64,000 nt of DNA, taken from Blautia sp. GTDB taxonomy: Bacteria; Bacillota; Clostridia; Lachnospirales; Lachnospiraceae. Under the pieces are notes generated by a model. The model had not been told where the DNA came from and did no database searches. It saw only the letters and a list, made by a program, of their open reading frames with translations. Positions 15,829-24,927 of this stretch are shown here, in pieces; the stretch's first letter is position 1, and every line of letters starts with the position of its first letter. Where the stretch lies: the NCBI GenBank assembly GCA_022769545.1, contig JALEJS010000014.1, positions 62,001 to 126,000 of the forward strand, written 5' to 3'. Both the position numbers and the translations under genes were made by a program.

Positions 15829-17070
15829 TTATTTCTGTTCTATTTGCTTTTTACATTCCCGAATCAGGTTCGAAACCGTTCTTTCCACATTTTCCGGAGT
15901 GGTGGCAAGATTCAGACGGATGAAGCCCCCGGCATTTTTCCCGAACCAGGAACCGTAATCCACTGCCAGTCTGCATTTGTTCTGCACAAAATCGAACAGC
16001 GACTCTTCGACCGGCTTTCCATTCGGAAGATGAATGATCTTGTCATCTGTTGTATCAATCACTTTTCTCATATCCAGCATGGGAAGATAAGTTCCCTCCA
16101 TAGAGCATACGGTAATTTCCGGAACCTTTTCATTCAGCTCTTTTTTCATATAATCATAATTTGCCTGAATCACCGACCGGAGTCCGTCCAGCCACCTGGC
16201 GCCTTTGGTATACGCTGCCTCTGTTGCAGTCAGCCCCATAATATTCTGAGTCGTCTCGTTATGAACCTTGCGGTACTGATCAAACGTTCTGCGAAGCTCC
16301 GGGTTGTGGATATAAATATTGGCGTGAATCAGGGCCGCTGTATTGAAGGATTTGGATGCGGCGTTTACCAGGACGGTATTGTCTGCATACTTTCCTTTCG
16401 CGACTGCCGGTGCTGCCATATGCTTTCTGTCTCCAAACACAAAATCCTGATGGATCTCATCAGAAATCACAAGCACCTTGTGACGCTGGCAGATGTCCAG
16501 CAAACACTCCAGCTCCGTCTCTGTCCAGACACGGCCGATCGGATTGTGCGGAGAACAGAGAAGGAACATTTTTACCTCATTTTCCACAATGGCTTTCTCG
16601 AACGCTTCAAAGTCAACTGAAAAATACCCGTTGTCATAGTTCAGATCGCAGGTTACCAGCTTTCTATTACAGTTTATCACGCATTCATGAAAAGGATAAT
16701 ATACCGGAGTCAGGATGATCACCGCATCCTCCGGCTGTGTAAAACAGTTTACAAACAGGTACAGAGACGGCACCACACCCGTCCCCAGCCTTAGCTCTTC
16801 CTTTTTCGGCCGATATCCGAAATGTGTTTCTTCCCAGTCAAAAACTGCCTTGTAATAGGAGTCCGAAATATAGGTATATCCAAACACCCCATGGTCGACC
16901 CGTTCTTTCAACGCCTCCTGAACAGCTTCGCAGGTTTTAAAGTCCATATCTGCCACCCACATGGGAACCAGATCTGCGTCTCCAAAGCACTGCTTAAGAT
17001 AATCCCATTTCAGGGAACGGGTACTTTTACGGTCTACTGCATATTTTTCTATAAATTCTTCCCGGTTCAT
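15829..17070 (-). CDS. patB: MalY/PatB-type PLP aminotransferase (cystathionine beta-lyase)
   Basis: A 413-residue fold type I PLP enzyme. The motifs WVADMDFKTCEAVQEAL at the N-terminus, CSPHNPIGRVW, VISDEIHQDFVF and the PLP-lysine motif NAASKSFNTAAL are those of MalY/PatB C-S lyases. These enzymes cleave cystathionine or other beta-thio amino acids to a thiol, pyruvate and ammonia. The gene follows lysA with a hairpin between them, so it is either read through from lysA or has a cryptic promoter. The substrate in vivo is unknown. Confidence 0.87.
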   Translation of the reverse strand: MNREEFIEKYAVDRKSTRSLKWDYLKQCFGDADLVPMWVADMDFKTCEAVQEALKERVDHGVFGYTYISDSYYKAVFDWEETHFGYRPKKEELRLGTGVVPSLYLFVNCFTQPEDAVIILTPVYYPFHECVINCNRKLVTCDLNYDNGYFSVDFEAFEKAIVENEVKMFLLCSPHNPIGRVWTETELECLLDICQRHKVLVISDEIHQDFVFGDRKHMAAPAVAKGKYADNTVLVNAASKSFNTAALIHANIYIHNPELRRTFDQYRKVHNETTQNIMGLTATEAAYTKGARWLDGLRSVIQANYDYMKKELNEKVPEITVCSMEGTYLPMLDMRKVIDTTDDKIIHLPNGKPVEESLFDFVQNKCRLAVDYGSWFGKNAGGFIRLNLATTPENVERTVSNLIRECKKQIEQK

Positions 17071-17104
17071 ATTCTTCCCACACTCCTTTTCCGTTCGTTA
17101 TGAT

Positions 17105-17140
17105 ACAAAACGGCCATGTCTGCTGACGCAGACCGGCCGC
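17105..17140 (-). terminator. Terminator or attenuator between lysA and the MalY-like gene
   Basis: On the minus strand CGGCCGGTCTGC pairs with GCAGACATGGCCG around a GTCA loop and is followed by TTTTGTAT. It lies 20 bases past the lysA stop and 35 bases ahead of the next ATG. Confidence 0.75.
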
Positions 17141-17161
17141 TGTATACATTCCTGTTTCTGT

Positions 17162-18436
17162 TTATTTTTTCAGAAGCTTTCTGCCAATATCAAAACAATC
17201 GAAGGTTGCAAAATAATCCTCCGGTGTCTCTGCACGGCGAATCAGCTGTACATCTCCGTTTTCTTTCAGAAGAAGCTCTGCAGAGCGAAGCTTTCCGTTA
17301 TAATTATATCCCATGGAGAAGCCATGGGCACCCGCATCATGGATCACCAGATAATCGCCGATATCAATCTTCGGAAGCATCCGGTCAATGGCAAATTTAT
17401 CGCAGTTCTCACACAGGGAACCGGTGATGTCATATTTGTGGTCTCTTGGCTCATTTTCCTTTCCCATAACGGTAATGTGATGATATGCGCCGTAAATAGC
17501 CGGTCTCATCAGATTTGCCGCACAGGCATCCACGCCGATATATTCTTTGTAGATGTGTTTTTCATGAATGGCCTTCGTCACAAGACATCCATACGGTCCC
17601 ATCATATAACGTCCAAGCTCTGTGTAGATTGCAACATCGCCCATTCCCGCCGGAACCAGCACTTCTTCGAATACCTTGCGAACGCCTTCGCCGATGGCAT
17701 AAATATCATTTGGCTCCTGATCCGGTCGATAGGGAATTCCGATTCCTCCGGACAGATTGATAAATTTGATGTGCACACCGGTCTTCTTCTGAAGCGCAAC
17801 TGCCTGTTCAAAAAGAACCTTTGCCAGAAGCGGATAGTAATCATTCGTCACCGTATTGCTGGCAAGAAATGCATGGATACCGAATTCTTTTGCCCCCTTT
17901 TCCTTCAGGATACGGAATGCTTCCTCGATCTGCTGCGGCGTCATTCCATATTTCGCATCCCCCGGATTATCCATAATATCATTGCTGATCTTAAACAGTC
18001 CGCCCGGGTTAAAACGACAGCTGATCATTTCCGGAATATGCCCGATGGTCTTTTCCAGAAAATCAATGTGTGTGATATCATCCAGGTTAATGGTTGCTCC
18101 CAGCCGGTCTGCCAGAAGAAAATCTTCTGCCGGCGTATCATTGGAAGAAAACATAATGTCATCTCCCACTGCACCGATCGCCTCAGAAAGCATCAGCTCC
18201 GTATAGGAGGAACAGTCACAGCCGCATCCGTACTCTCTCAGGATCTGAATCAGATATGGATTTGGTGTTGCCTTCACTGCAAAATATTCTTTAAACCCCG
18301 GATTCCAGGAAAATGCTTCCTTCAATGCCCGGATATTTTCGCGGATGCCTTTTTCATCATACAGATGAAACGGCGTCGGATAAGTTCTGGTTATCTCATC
18401 CAATTGTTCTTTTGTCACAAACGGTGTCTTTTTCAT
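17162..18436 (-). CDS. lysA: Diaminopimelate decarboxylase
   Basis: A 424-residue alanine-racemase-fold PLP decarboxylase. The PLP lysine is in YFAVKATPNP; other signatures are the glycine loop LSGGIGIPYRPDQ, ELGRYMMGPYG and GSLCENCDKFA, whose Cys contributes to the active site in this family. It converts meso-diaminopimelate to lysine, the last step of lysine synthesis. The same window encodes meso-DAP dehydrogenase (53166-54152), consistent with the one-step dehydrogenase variant of the pathway. A consensus promoter lies upstream. Confidence 0.92.
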   Translation of the reverse strand: MKKTPFVTKEQLDEITRTYPTPFHLYDEKGIRENIRALKEAFSWNPGFKEYFAVKATPNPYLIQILREYGCGCDCSSYTELMLSEAIGAVGDDIMFSSNDTPAEDFLLADRLGATINLDDITHIDFLEKTIGHIPEMISCRFNPGGLFKISNDIMDNPGDAKYGMTPQQIEEAFRILKEKGAKEFGIHAFLASNTVTNDYYPLLAKVLFEQAVALQKKTGVHIKFINLSGGIGIPYRPDQEPNDIYAIGEGVRKVFEEVLVPAGMGDVAIYTELGRYMMGPYGCLVTKAIHEKHIYKEYIGVDACAANLMRPAIYGAYHHITVMGKENEPRDHKYDITGSLCENCDKFAIDRMLPKIDIGDYLVIHDAGAHGFSMGYNYNGKLRSAELLLKENGDVQLIRRAETPEDYFATFDCFDIGRKLLKK

Positions 18437-18508
18437 TTTATTTGCCTCACTCCTGTATAAGTCTGTAATTCCTCATCCATTGTTATGCTTTAGCACATTA
18501 ACGTTTAA

Positions 18509-18537
18509 ATTATATAAGATGCCTGTCTGTTTGTCAA
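18509..18537 (-). promoter_or_regulatory. Promoter of lysA
   Basis: TTGACA, a 17-base spacer and TATAAT on the minus strand, a perfect sigma-A consensus. The leader to the start codon is about 65 bases. Confidence 0.85.
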
Positions 18538-18557
18538 CTGTCGCCGCTCCTGTAACG

Positions 18558-18587
18558 AAAAAAGGGCAGATCCTTGCGGATCTGCCC
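18558..18587 (-). terminator. Terminator of fucI
   Basis: GGGCAGATCC pairs with GGATCTGCCC around GCAA, and TTTTTTCG follows on the minus strand. It lies 15 bases after the fucI stop. Confidence 0.9.
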
Positions 18588-18601
18588 AGGTATGTATTCC
18601 A

Positions 18602-20404
18602 TTATTTTTTGTAGAACGGTCCAAAGTTTGCGCATGCTCTGTAGTCAGCTGCTTCCTTGTCCATGCCGAATGCATTCCATGCTGCCGGACGGAAGATGTC
18701 CTTGGTCGGAACGTTGTGCATGCAAACCGGAATTCTCAGAATGGATGCCATTGTAATCAGGTCTGCACCAATGTGTCCATAGGAGATTGCACCGTGGTTT
18801 GCGCCCCAGTTGTTCATTACATCATAAGCAGACTCAAACGGGCTGCCTGCCACACCGTCTGTACGTGGTGCAAACCAGGTACACGGCCATGTGTAGTCTG
18901 TACGTTTCCAAAGAGTATCGGATACCTGCTCCGGAAGAGCCACGGTCCATCCTTCAACGATCTGAAGAACCGGTCCGAGACCTTTTACAAGGTTCAGACG
19001 GATCATGGTAGCCGGCATCTCTGCCTTTGTCTCAAATCTGGAAGAGAATCCGCCGCCGCGGAAATATCCGTTGTCTGCTGCACACCATTCGGTTGCATCC
19101 ATGATCTTCTTCATATCTTCTTCTGTTACATTATACCATTCTTTCATCACTGCGTTGCCGTTTTCGTCTGTGCAGACACCGCTTGCATCCAGACAGCATG
19201 CACCGGAGTTGATCAGGTGGATGATACCGTCAGCATCTTTTGCATGTCCTTCCAGCTTGTATCCGGTAACTCTTTCAACGGATTTTCCGTTCCAGCAGGT
19301 ACGAACGTCTGCAAACATCTGTGCACGGTTTGTCAGAAGTTTCATGAAGAGCATTCCAAGGCCGTTCAGTGCGTCGTTCTCTGTAGCCAGGATGAATGGC
19401 TCACGAGCGCCGTTCCAGTCAAAGGAAGTATTCAGGATTGCTTCCGGGAAGTCACAGTTCGGTTTCCAGTCTGTCCACTGTCTCTGACCCTGGAATCCAC
19501 CGGCAATTGCATTGTGTCCAACCGATTCCTCTTCGCATCCTTCCGGAAGGTTCGGGTTGCCCTGATACAGATCTTCGATGATCACGGCCATCTTTGCAAG
19601 GAACTCCCATGTTTCCTTCTTCTGCTCATCGGTAGCTTTTACGAAGTCCGGATTCTTGTCCCATCCTTCTTTGCAGTATTCTTTCACCCATGCGAGCGCT
19701 TTCTGATATTCTTCCTCATTATAAACATGCTCATCCATACGGCGAAGGATTTCTACCTCATCAACGGATTCCACACGCATGCCAAGGTAGGACTCGATAA
19801 ACTCCTGATCCATGATGGAGCCGCCGATACCCATACACTGGGAACCGATCTGCAGATAGGATTTTCCTCTCATGGTAGCTGCTGCCACTGCTGCACGTCC
19901 GAAACGAAGAAGTTTCTCCTGAACGTCTGCCGGAATGGACATATCATCTGCTTCCACTACATCATGTCCGTAGATTCCAAATGCCGGAAGTCCTTTCTGT
20001 GCATGGGTTGCCAGTACAGATGCCAGATAAACTGCGCCAGGTCTTTCTGTAGCGTTTACACCCCATACTGCCTTGATGGTATTGCGGTCCATATCCATCG
20101 TCTCAGAGCCATAGCACCAGCACGGTGTTACAGTAAGTGTGATCGCTACGCCCTCTTTTTCAAATTTCTGCTGACATGCTGCCGCTTCTGCAACACGTCC
20201 GATCGTTGTATCGGCAATCACAACTCTTACCGGTTCACCGTTGGAATATTTCAGATTTTCTTCAAACAGTTTTTTTGCTGCAAGAGCCATACCCATTGTC
20301 TGGTCTTCCAGAGATTCACGAACCTTCAGAGCTCCGCGGCGTCCGTCAATGGTAGGTCTGATACCAATTGCAGGATAATCGCCAACATATCTGTTCTTTG
20401 CCAT
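18602..20404 (-). CDS. fucI: L-fucose isomerase
   Basis: A 600-residue L-fucose isomerase. I start at the ATG at 20404 ([14 protein letters not shown]), 8 bases after GGAGGT, not at 20443. It opens with the family-typical [21 protein letters not shown]. The C-terminus has [19 protein letters not shown] with the metal-binding His. The length agrees with E. coli FucI (591). It converts L-fucose to L-fuculose with Mn. The gene is monocistronic, with its own terminator and a divergently transcribed AraC regulator. It supplies the microcompartment pathway located from 26 kb, provided a kinase makes fuculose-1-P. Confidence 0.95.
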   Translation of the reverse strand: MAKNRYVGDYPAIGIRPTIDGRRGALKVRESLEDQTMGMALAAKKLFEENLKYSNGEPVRVVIADTTIGRVAEAAACQQKFEKEGVAITLTVTPCWCYGSETMDMDRNTIKAVWGVNATERPGAVYLASVLATHAQKGLPAFGIYGHDVVEADDMSIPADVQEKLLRFGRAAVAAATMRGKSYLQIGSQCMGIGGSIMDQEFIESYLGMRVESVDEVEILRRMDEHVYNEEEYQKALAWVKEYCKEGWDKNPDFVKATDEQKKETWEFLAKMAVIIEDLYQGNPNLPEGCEEESVGHNAIAGGFQGQRQWTDWKPNCDFPEAILNTSFDWNGAREPFILATENDALNGLGMLFMKLLTNRAQMFADVRTCWNGKSVERVTGYKLEGHAKDADGIIHLINSGACCLDASGVCTDENGNAVMKEWYNVTEEDMKKIMDATEWCAADNGYFRGGGFSSRFETKAEMPATMIRLNLVKGLGPVLQIVEGWTVALPEQVSDTLWKRTDYTWPCTWFAPRTDGVAGSPFESAYDVMNNWGANHGAISYGHIGADLITMASILRIPVCMHNVPTKDIFRPAAWNAFGMDKEAADYRACANFGPFYKK

Positions 20405-20475
20405 AGTAAAATACCTCCGTATGATATATTGTTTTGCAGACATCCCCGTCTGCTGTTTATGGTACTATTATACAA

Positions 20476-20505
20476 TTGTCATCCACACATTTCTTGTGAT
20501 ATAAT
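20476..20505 (+). promoter_or_regulatory. Promoter of the AraC regulator in the divergent fucI/araC intergenic region
   Basis: TTGTCA, an 18-base spacer and TATAAT, the latter extended as TGATATAAT. For fucI on the other strand a TATAAT (about 20466-20471) lacks a good -35 box, which would fit activation by the AraC protein. Confidence 0.7.
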
Positions 20506-20590
20506 GGCAAAAAGTAGTACAATATTCACTTTTTTATTCATTTTATTCCCAAAAATCATCTCGGGACGAATTCCGGTAAAGGAGGTATTT

Positions 20591-21439
20591 ATGCACGGAC
20601 TCGGACAAAACGAAGACCGCCCAAGAGGCACTTACAGCTTTCCATTTGAATTTCACCACATTGACAGCACGCATCCGCGTTATGTCATGTCCTACCACTG
20701 GCACGTTGAGTACGAAATCATGCGGATCCTTTCCGGCTCTCTCACTGTCACTTTAGACGAAAAAAAATTCACAGCTCAGGCAGGTGATGTCATTTTTGTA
20801 CATAGCGGTGTGCTCCATTCCGGAATTCCTGAAAATTGTGTCTATCAGTGTATTGTATTCGATATCAATACGTTTCTGAAATACAATTCCGCATGCTCTG
20901 ACTACATGCAGAAAATCGTTCGCCAGGAAATCATGGTCTACCATCATTTCGACCGCCGTCAGCCGGAAATCCTGCAGGTAGTATTTTCACTTTTTGATGC
21001 GTTCCAGAAAAAAGACGCAGGATATGAGCTGACTTTAATTGGACAATTTTACCACTTTTTCGGTCTTGTTTTTGGTAAACATTACTATCTGGAAAGTCTC
21101 CAGAAAACAAGACGGGATTACAAGCGGATCCTTCAGCTCAAACAGGTCGTGGATTTTATCGAGAAGAATTATGCCAGCCCGATCACCCTTCAGGAGCTGT
21201 CTGCCTCTGTCTCCATGTCTCCGAAATATTTCTGCCGGTTCTTTTCGGATATGACGCATCAGACACCAATGGATTATCTGAACCGCCAGAGGATCGAGCA
21301 GGCCTGCCTGATGCTGACCACCACCGACGATTCCATCACAGACATCGCATACAACAGCGGCTTCAACGATCTGAGCTACTTTATCCGCATTTTTAAAAAG
21401 TATAAAGGCGTCACTCCCGGAAAATACAAGCGCAGATAA
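20591..21439 (+). CDS. AraC-family transcriptional regulator
   Basis: A 282-residue regulator starting at the ATG at 20591 just after GGAGGTATTT. The 907-residue track ORF is the same frame extended through the antisense of fucI and is not real. The N-terminal cupin sensor has YHWHVEYEIMRILSG and the metal/ligand-site segment VHSGVLHSGIP. The C-terminal third carries two helix-turn-helix motifs, ITLQELSASVSMSPKYFCRFF and DSITDIAYNSGFNDLSYFIR, with the GVTPGKYKR end. It is divergent from fucI and upstream of two orphan shell genes. It probably activates fucI in response to fucose. Confidence 0.9.
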   Translation: MHGLGQNEDRPRGTYSFPFEFHHIDSTHPRYVMSYHWHVEYEIMRILSGSLTVTLDEKKFTAQAGDVIFVHSGVLHSGIPENCVYQCIVFDINTFLKYNSACSDYMQKIVRQEIMVYHHFDRRQPEILQVVFSLFDAFQKKDAGYELTLIGQFYHFFGLVFGKHYYLESLQKTRRDYKRILQLKQVVDFIEKNYASPITLQELSASVSMSPKYFCRFFSDMTHQTPMDYLNRQRIEQACLMLTTTDDSITDIAYNSGFNDLSYFIRIFKKYKGVTPGKYKRR

Positions 21440-21475
21440 CTGACTGATACAGGTCAGATATTCTGCAATTTTATC

Positions 21476-21504
21476 TGGCAATTTCTGAACACATATGTTA
21501 TAAT
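21476..21504 (+). promoter_or_regulatory. Extended -10 promoter for the orphan shell genes
   Basis: TGTTATAAT at 21496-21504 gives an extended -10. The -35 region TGGCAA is weak. It lies between the AraC stop and the shell gene and suggests separate transcription. Confidence 0.5.
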
Positions 21505-21553
21505 CATGCCATGTATATAAATTTAATTCATATTTATGAATTCGGAGGTAGCT

Positions 21554-21856
21554 ATGAGCAGTAAATACGATCGACAGGCTGTCGGATTTTTTGAACTGGA
21601 AAGCCTTGGCGCCTGTTTTATTGCGCTGGATGCAGCTTCAAAAGCGGCAGATGTGGAAATTCAGGGTGTGGAGCGAAATCGACTCAGAGCGGCTGCGTGT
21701 GTATGTATGCGAGGAAGTATTTCCGATGTGACAGCTGCGATGGAGGCTGCTCTTGCTGCAGCACAGCCAATCACAGAAATCCTCAGCCACACCATCATCC
21801 CTTCCCCGGTAGAGGGATCGGAAGCAACCATTCATTCCCTTATTTTTAAATCTTGA
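21554..21856 (+). CDS. Orphan BMC-domain microcompartment shell protein
   Basis: A 100-residue single BMC-domain protein, starting at 21554 after GGAGGTAGCT. The opening AVGFFELESLGACFIALDAASKAADVEI and the terminal HTIIPSPVEGSE are the standard BMC-H pattern. The KIGG-type loop of canonical PduA paralogs is replaced by RNRLRAAACVCMRG. It lies about 4 kb downstream of the main locus and on the opposite strand, just after the AraC gene. It may be a minor shell component or a relic of an older compartment. Confidence 0.85.
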   Translation: MSSKYDRQAVGFFELESLGACFIALDAASKAADVEIQGVERNRLRAAACVCMRGSISDVTAAMEAALAAAQPITEILSHTIIPSPVEGSEATIHSLIFKS

Positions 21857-21871
21857 GAGAGGTGTACGGCT

Positions 21872-22168
21872 ATGTATCATAAAGCACTTGGAATCGTAGA
21901 GGTACTGGGAAGCGCAAATGCCGTTCTGGCAGCGGATTAGATGCTGAAAACATCTCAGGTTGAATTTTCCACCTGGGACTATCGCTGCGGCGGACATGTA
22001 TGTGTTTTCATCCGCGGAGATGTGGCCGCCGTTCAGGCTGCCGTAGACAGGGTCCGGGAAACTCCCCCCTGCGAGATTATTTTTGCCGGGGTAATCCCCA
22101 ATCCTTCTGATGACACAGACCGAATCGTAAATGAACGCGTGAAACGTTTTACTCCAAGTCTCACGTGA
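21872..22168 (+). pseudogene. BMC-domain shell gene interrupted by an amber codon
   Basis: Read in one frame from the ATG at 21872, 15 bases after the previous stop, this is a complete BMC-H protein of 98 codons apart from one in-frame TAG at 21938-21940. The start is MYHKALGIVEVLGSANAVLAAD; after the stop the same frame continues MLKTSQVEFSTWDYRCGGHVC. The canonical helix sequence at this point is AADxMLKxA, so Gln (CAG) or Lys (AAG) to TAG by one change is likely. An ATG directly after the stop could restart a 75-residue fragment, but that would lack the first beta strand. No other lesion is visible. Confidence 0.8.
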
Positions 22169-22219
22169 GTTCCGCTTACATTACAGATACGCTTACGTCG
22201 AACCATTTGGTCCCTAAAA

Positions 22220-22274
22220 CAAAGAGTACAGATTTCACCACACCAAAGTGAAAACCTGTACTCTTTGTATTTTA
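22220..22274. terminator. Terminator between orphan shell genes and the decayed cluster
   Basis: CAAAGAGTACAG pairs with CTGTACTCTTTG, with inner TTTCAC/GTGAAA pairing. TATTTTACT follows on the plus strand; the minus strand side ends in GTTTTAGGG. It can serve both directions. Confidence 0.75.
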
Positions 22275-22306
22275 CTATAAAAATTCCGGAATTCTTTTTT
22301 CCGTGC

Positions 22307-22962
22307 TTACCGGTTAAACACTGCCACAACCAGTCCCTGGTCACAAACCGCATTCCAGTGTGCCTCATTCACTTCCTCCAGTGAATAGCGATGTGTAATC
22401 AGACGGTAAAGCGGAAGTTTCAGCTGTGCTGCTTTATCGAGAATCTCAAAGCATTCCTCATATTCCTTAACCGAATAATAACGTCTGACCACCGGACGGG
22501 TCTCATCATAATATCTGGCATCCTGTCTGTCAGACATCACCGAAGCCATTGCGCAGACACATCCGTTTTTCTCGATCAGTCTGTTTATCGAATTTCCCGG
22601 CTTAAACTGAAATACCACATCTCCCAGCTTTCCGCCAAAACATTTACGGATCTTTTCCTGGATCTGCGGAATCGCACCCTTCTGGTGATAATGGATCACT
22701 TCTTTTGCACCAAACAGTTTTGCCAGTTCCAGACTTGTGTCGTTGCCTGTGATCATAAAAATTTCATGAATGCCGAGGCATTTCAGCACAGCAGCCGTAA
22801 GAAGACCTTCTGTCTTGCCGCCGGCCACCACCACTTTGGTGTATTCATTCATCTTATACAGCTGGACGGCTCTCTTTACGATCTTCGCGATCACAAGAAC
22901 TCTCTCGGTCAGCAGTCTGGATTCCAGATCCAGTCCGTTCAGCACGCGCACCTGGCTTCCAC
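22307..22962 (-). pseudogene. C-terminal fragment of a medium-chain (zinc-type) dehydrogenase
   Basis: The open frame encodes the nucleotide-binding half of an MDR dehydrogenase (VVVAGGKTEGLLTAAVLKCLG, then THRYSLEEVNEAHWNA near the end). The N-terminal catalytic domain with the zinc-binding Cys and His is missing. The frame begins inside the truncated DHDPS-family gene upstream, so the join marks a deletion that removed the end of one gene and the first 140 or so codons of the other. The Rossmann glycine motif is also unusual (AGGKTEG). It is unlikely to be an active enzyme. Confidence 0.75.
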
Positions 22963-23310
22963 CATCTCTGTACTGTATACGCTGAAATAGGGGTTGATCA
23001 GAAGTACGCCGTCTGCGCCTGCTCCTTCCACAAATTTCAAAAGATTCATGGTATTATCCAGACAGGTATCACCCACACCTACAATCACATTTACCCGCCC
23101 GTTTACATAATCGATCATTTCTTTGATAAAGGCTTTTTTCTCCTCTACCGTCATGATACTGAACTCTCCAGAAGTACCGAGATATGCCAGACCATCCACG
23201 CCTTTGGAAATCAGAAAGTCTGCCTGCCGTTTGCTGGCCTCGATATCAACTTTATAATTATCTCCGAAAATAGTAATTACCGGAGGGTTTACACCCTTCC
23301 ATTTATTTAT
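22939..23310 (-). pseudogene. N-terminal fragment of a DHDPS/N-acetylneuraminate lyase-family aldolase, start codon lost
   Basis: The frame reads NKWKGVNPPVITIFGDNYKVD and continues to YLGTSGEFSIM (the GTxGE phosphate-loop motif of the family) and LLINPYFSVYSTEMVEA, where it breaks into the dehydrogenase fragment. The codon properly spaced from the AAGGAGG site is ATA at 23308-23310, apparently a mutated ATG; no in-frame ATG follows near the N-terminus. About 120 of the usual 300 residues remain, and the Schiff-base lysine region is missing. It directly follows the IclR stop codon. Family members cleave 2-keto-3-deoxy sugar acids. Confidence 0.75.
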
Positions 23311-23311
23311 T

Positions 23312-24070
23312 CTACTTTACCTCCTTCTGGTAACCGAATTCCTTTGACAGATTTCTTCCTGCTGTCAGCATTTCATCAATGATCCGATCCTTTTTACCGA
23401 TCATCCGCTCCTTCGGTCCAGAAACACTGATCGCAGCAATCACTCTGTGGTACCCGTTATAAACAGGTACGGCCAGACACCACAGGCCATCCTCGATTTC
23501 CTGGTCATCTGTCGCATAACCGTTTAACCGGAACGTGTGCAGCTGTCTGCGAAGTTCTTCAATATTCTTTACTGTATGCTCCGTATACTGATGAAACTCC
23601 AGTTTTTCCTGAATATCCCGACTCTCTTCCGGGGGAAGAAATGCCAGAAATGCCTTGCCAAGCCCGGTACAGTAGACCGGCTTTCTGGAGCCAATCTGGG
23701 CATTCGTACTGATGGTCTGTTCACTTCTTTCCTTGGATATGTACACGATCTCCGTATCGGAAAGAACTGCCAGAAAACAGGTTTCCCCCAGCGCCAGCAT
23801 CAGATGCTTCATATAAGGCGCCGCGATCCTGGCCAGATCCAGACGGGATGCTGCCGCAGCCCCCAGGCCAACCAGCTTTCCTCCGAGTGCATACTTCTTG
23901 CCATCATCCACCTTCAGGTAACCATTTTCTTCCATTGTCTGCAGGATTGCCAGTGTACTGCTGGGAGCAAAACCCAGTTCTGTGCTGATGTCCTTGTTTG
24001 TCAGACCCTCGGCACTGTTCTGCAGCAATTCAAAAATTCTCAACACACGTTCTGCAGATTTTACCGCCAT
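23312..24070 (-). CDS. IclR-family transcriptional regulator
   Basis: A 252-residue, apparently intact IclR protein. The winged helix-turn-helix at the N-terminus includes GLTNKDISTELGFAPSSTLAILQTMEENGYL. The effector-binding GAF-like domain contains IGSRKPVYCTGLGKAFLAFLP and a C-terminal ISVSGPKERM. It sits in the middle of a cluster whose enzyme and transporter genes are all truncated. It presumably responded to a sugar acid such as L-rhamnonate or its keto-deoxy product. A 14-base direct repeat lies immediately upstream. Confidence 0.88.
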   Translation of the reverse strand: MAVKSAERVLRIFELLQNSAEGLTNKDISTELGFAPSSTLAILQTMEENGYLKVDDGKKYALGGKLVGLGAAAASRLDLARIAAPYMKHLMLALGETCFLAVLSDTEIVYISKERSEQTISTNAQIGSRKPVYCTGLGKAFLAFLPPEESRDIQEKLEFHQYTEHTVKNIEELRRQLHTFRLNGYATDDQEIEDGLWCLAVPVYNGYHRVIAAISVSGPKERMIGKKDRIIDEMLTAGRNLSKEFGYQKEVK

Positions 24071-24090
24071 TTTGATACCTCTGTAAAACC

Positions 24091-24118
24091 AAATACTACT
24101 ATAAAAATACTACTATAA
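24091..24118 (-). promoter_or_regulatory. Tandem direct repeat upstream of the IclR gene
   Basis: The sequence AAATACTACTATAA is followed immediately by AAATACTACTATAA-like AATACTACTATAAT (two near-perfect 14-base copies) 20 bases before the IclR start. The position fits an autoregulatory operator or overlapping -10 elements. Confidence 0.5.
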
Positions 24119-24264
24119 TAATTAATTATACAAAAATTCTATCACGCAGAAAATCCATTGTCAATAATTCCGGAAGCACTTCTGTACCTTCCGATATAGA
24201 GGCACAGGCAGGCCCTGCGGACCTGCCTGTCAACTTGTTATTTGTATTCTGTTCTTTGCCTTTC

Positions 24265-24891
24265 TTAGAACAGGCAGGAAATACAGCCTACAACTACAAT
24301 CAGAATAATACCTACGACAGAAGCAATTGCCTGTCCAAGCGTATATGTTTTTACACCGCCGCTGAAGTTCAGTCCGGCCATGTTGGAAACGATCCAGAAT
24401 CCGGAGTCATTTACGGTTGCTCCAAACAGAGCGCCGTCCAGACAAGCCAGAGCAATGAATACCGGATGGATTGCTACGGTTGCAGCTACACTCTGCATGA
24501 TTGCAAAGGTTGTAAGAGAAGCAACGGTACCGGAACCTGTGATCTGTCTGAATGCAACACCCAGGAACCAGCCGATCAGAAGGATCAAAAGAACCGGAGC
24601 AAGGATCGGAAGCAGAGATACGAAGAATCCCGGAAGTTTCTCCGGCAGTTCCTGTTCATCTACATTGATGCCGTTGCCGTTTTCATCTGCTGCTGCGTTC
24701 CAGAGACCTCTCTTCATCAGTAAACCATGGATGGTTACGGAAATAGCCATCATCGGGATACCAGCCACAAAACCAAGAAACAGAGAACCGAGAATCAGTG
24801 CGATTGCCGGGTTCATTTTAAATTTCACAATAATCAATACGACCAGTGCGATGGAAAGCACCAGAACGCCAATCAATGCCCCACCTGACAT
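24265..24891 (-). pseudogene. GntP-family gluconate/sugar acid permease with internal deletion
   Basis: The 208-codon frame keeps the first two membrane segments of a GntP-family permease (VLVLSIALVVLIIVKFKMNP and GSLFLGFVAGIP) and then jumps to a middle-to-C-terminal part with LPILAPVLLILLIGW, the NDSGFW motif and the final helix GIILIVVVGC. Family members have about 440 residues, so more than 200 are missing although the frame stays open. The NDSGFWIVS motif is conserved. An in-frame deletion is the simplest explanation, and transport function is unlikely. Confidence 0.75.
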
Positions 24892-24927
24892 ATTTTCCTC
24901 TCCTTATATATGTTTGTATTTTTTTAA

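Noticed and set aside
18716-21439. A 907-residue plus-strand open frame across fucI
   Set aside because: The first two thirds are antisense to fucI, have no ribosome site and look like no protein. Only the part from the ATG at 20591 is a real AraC gene.
21941-22168. A separate 75-residue BMC gene starting at 21941
   Set aside because: The frame is continuous with the upstream start at 21872 through one TAG, and the fragment alone would lack part of the fold. It is treated as one interrupted gene.
23251-23302. ATG at 23302 as the start of the aldolase fragment with a frameshift in the next codons
   Set aside because: The frame MEGCKPSGNYYF stops quickly and is out of frame with the conserved sequence. 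ATA at 23310 with proper ribosome-site spacing explains the data with one base change.
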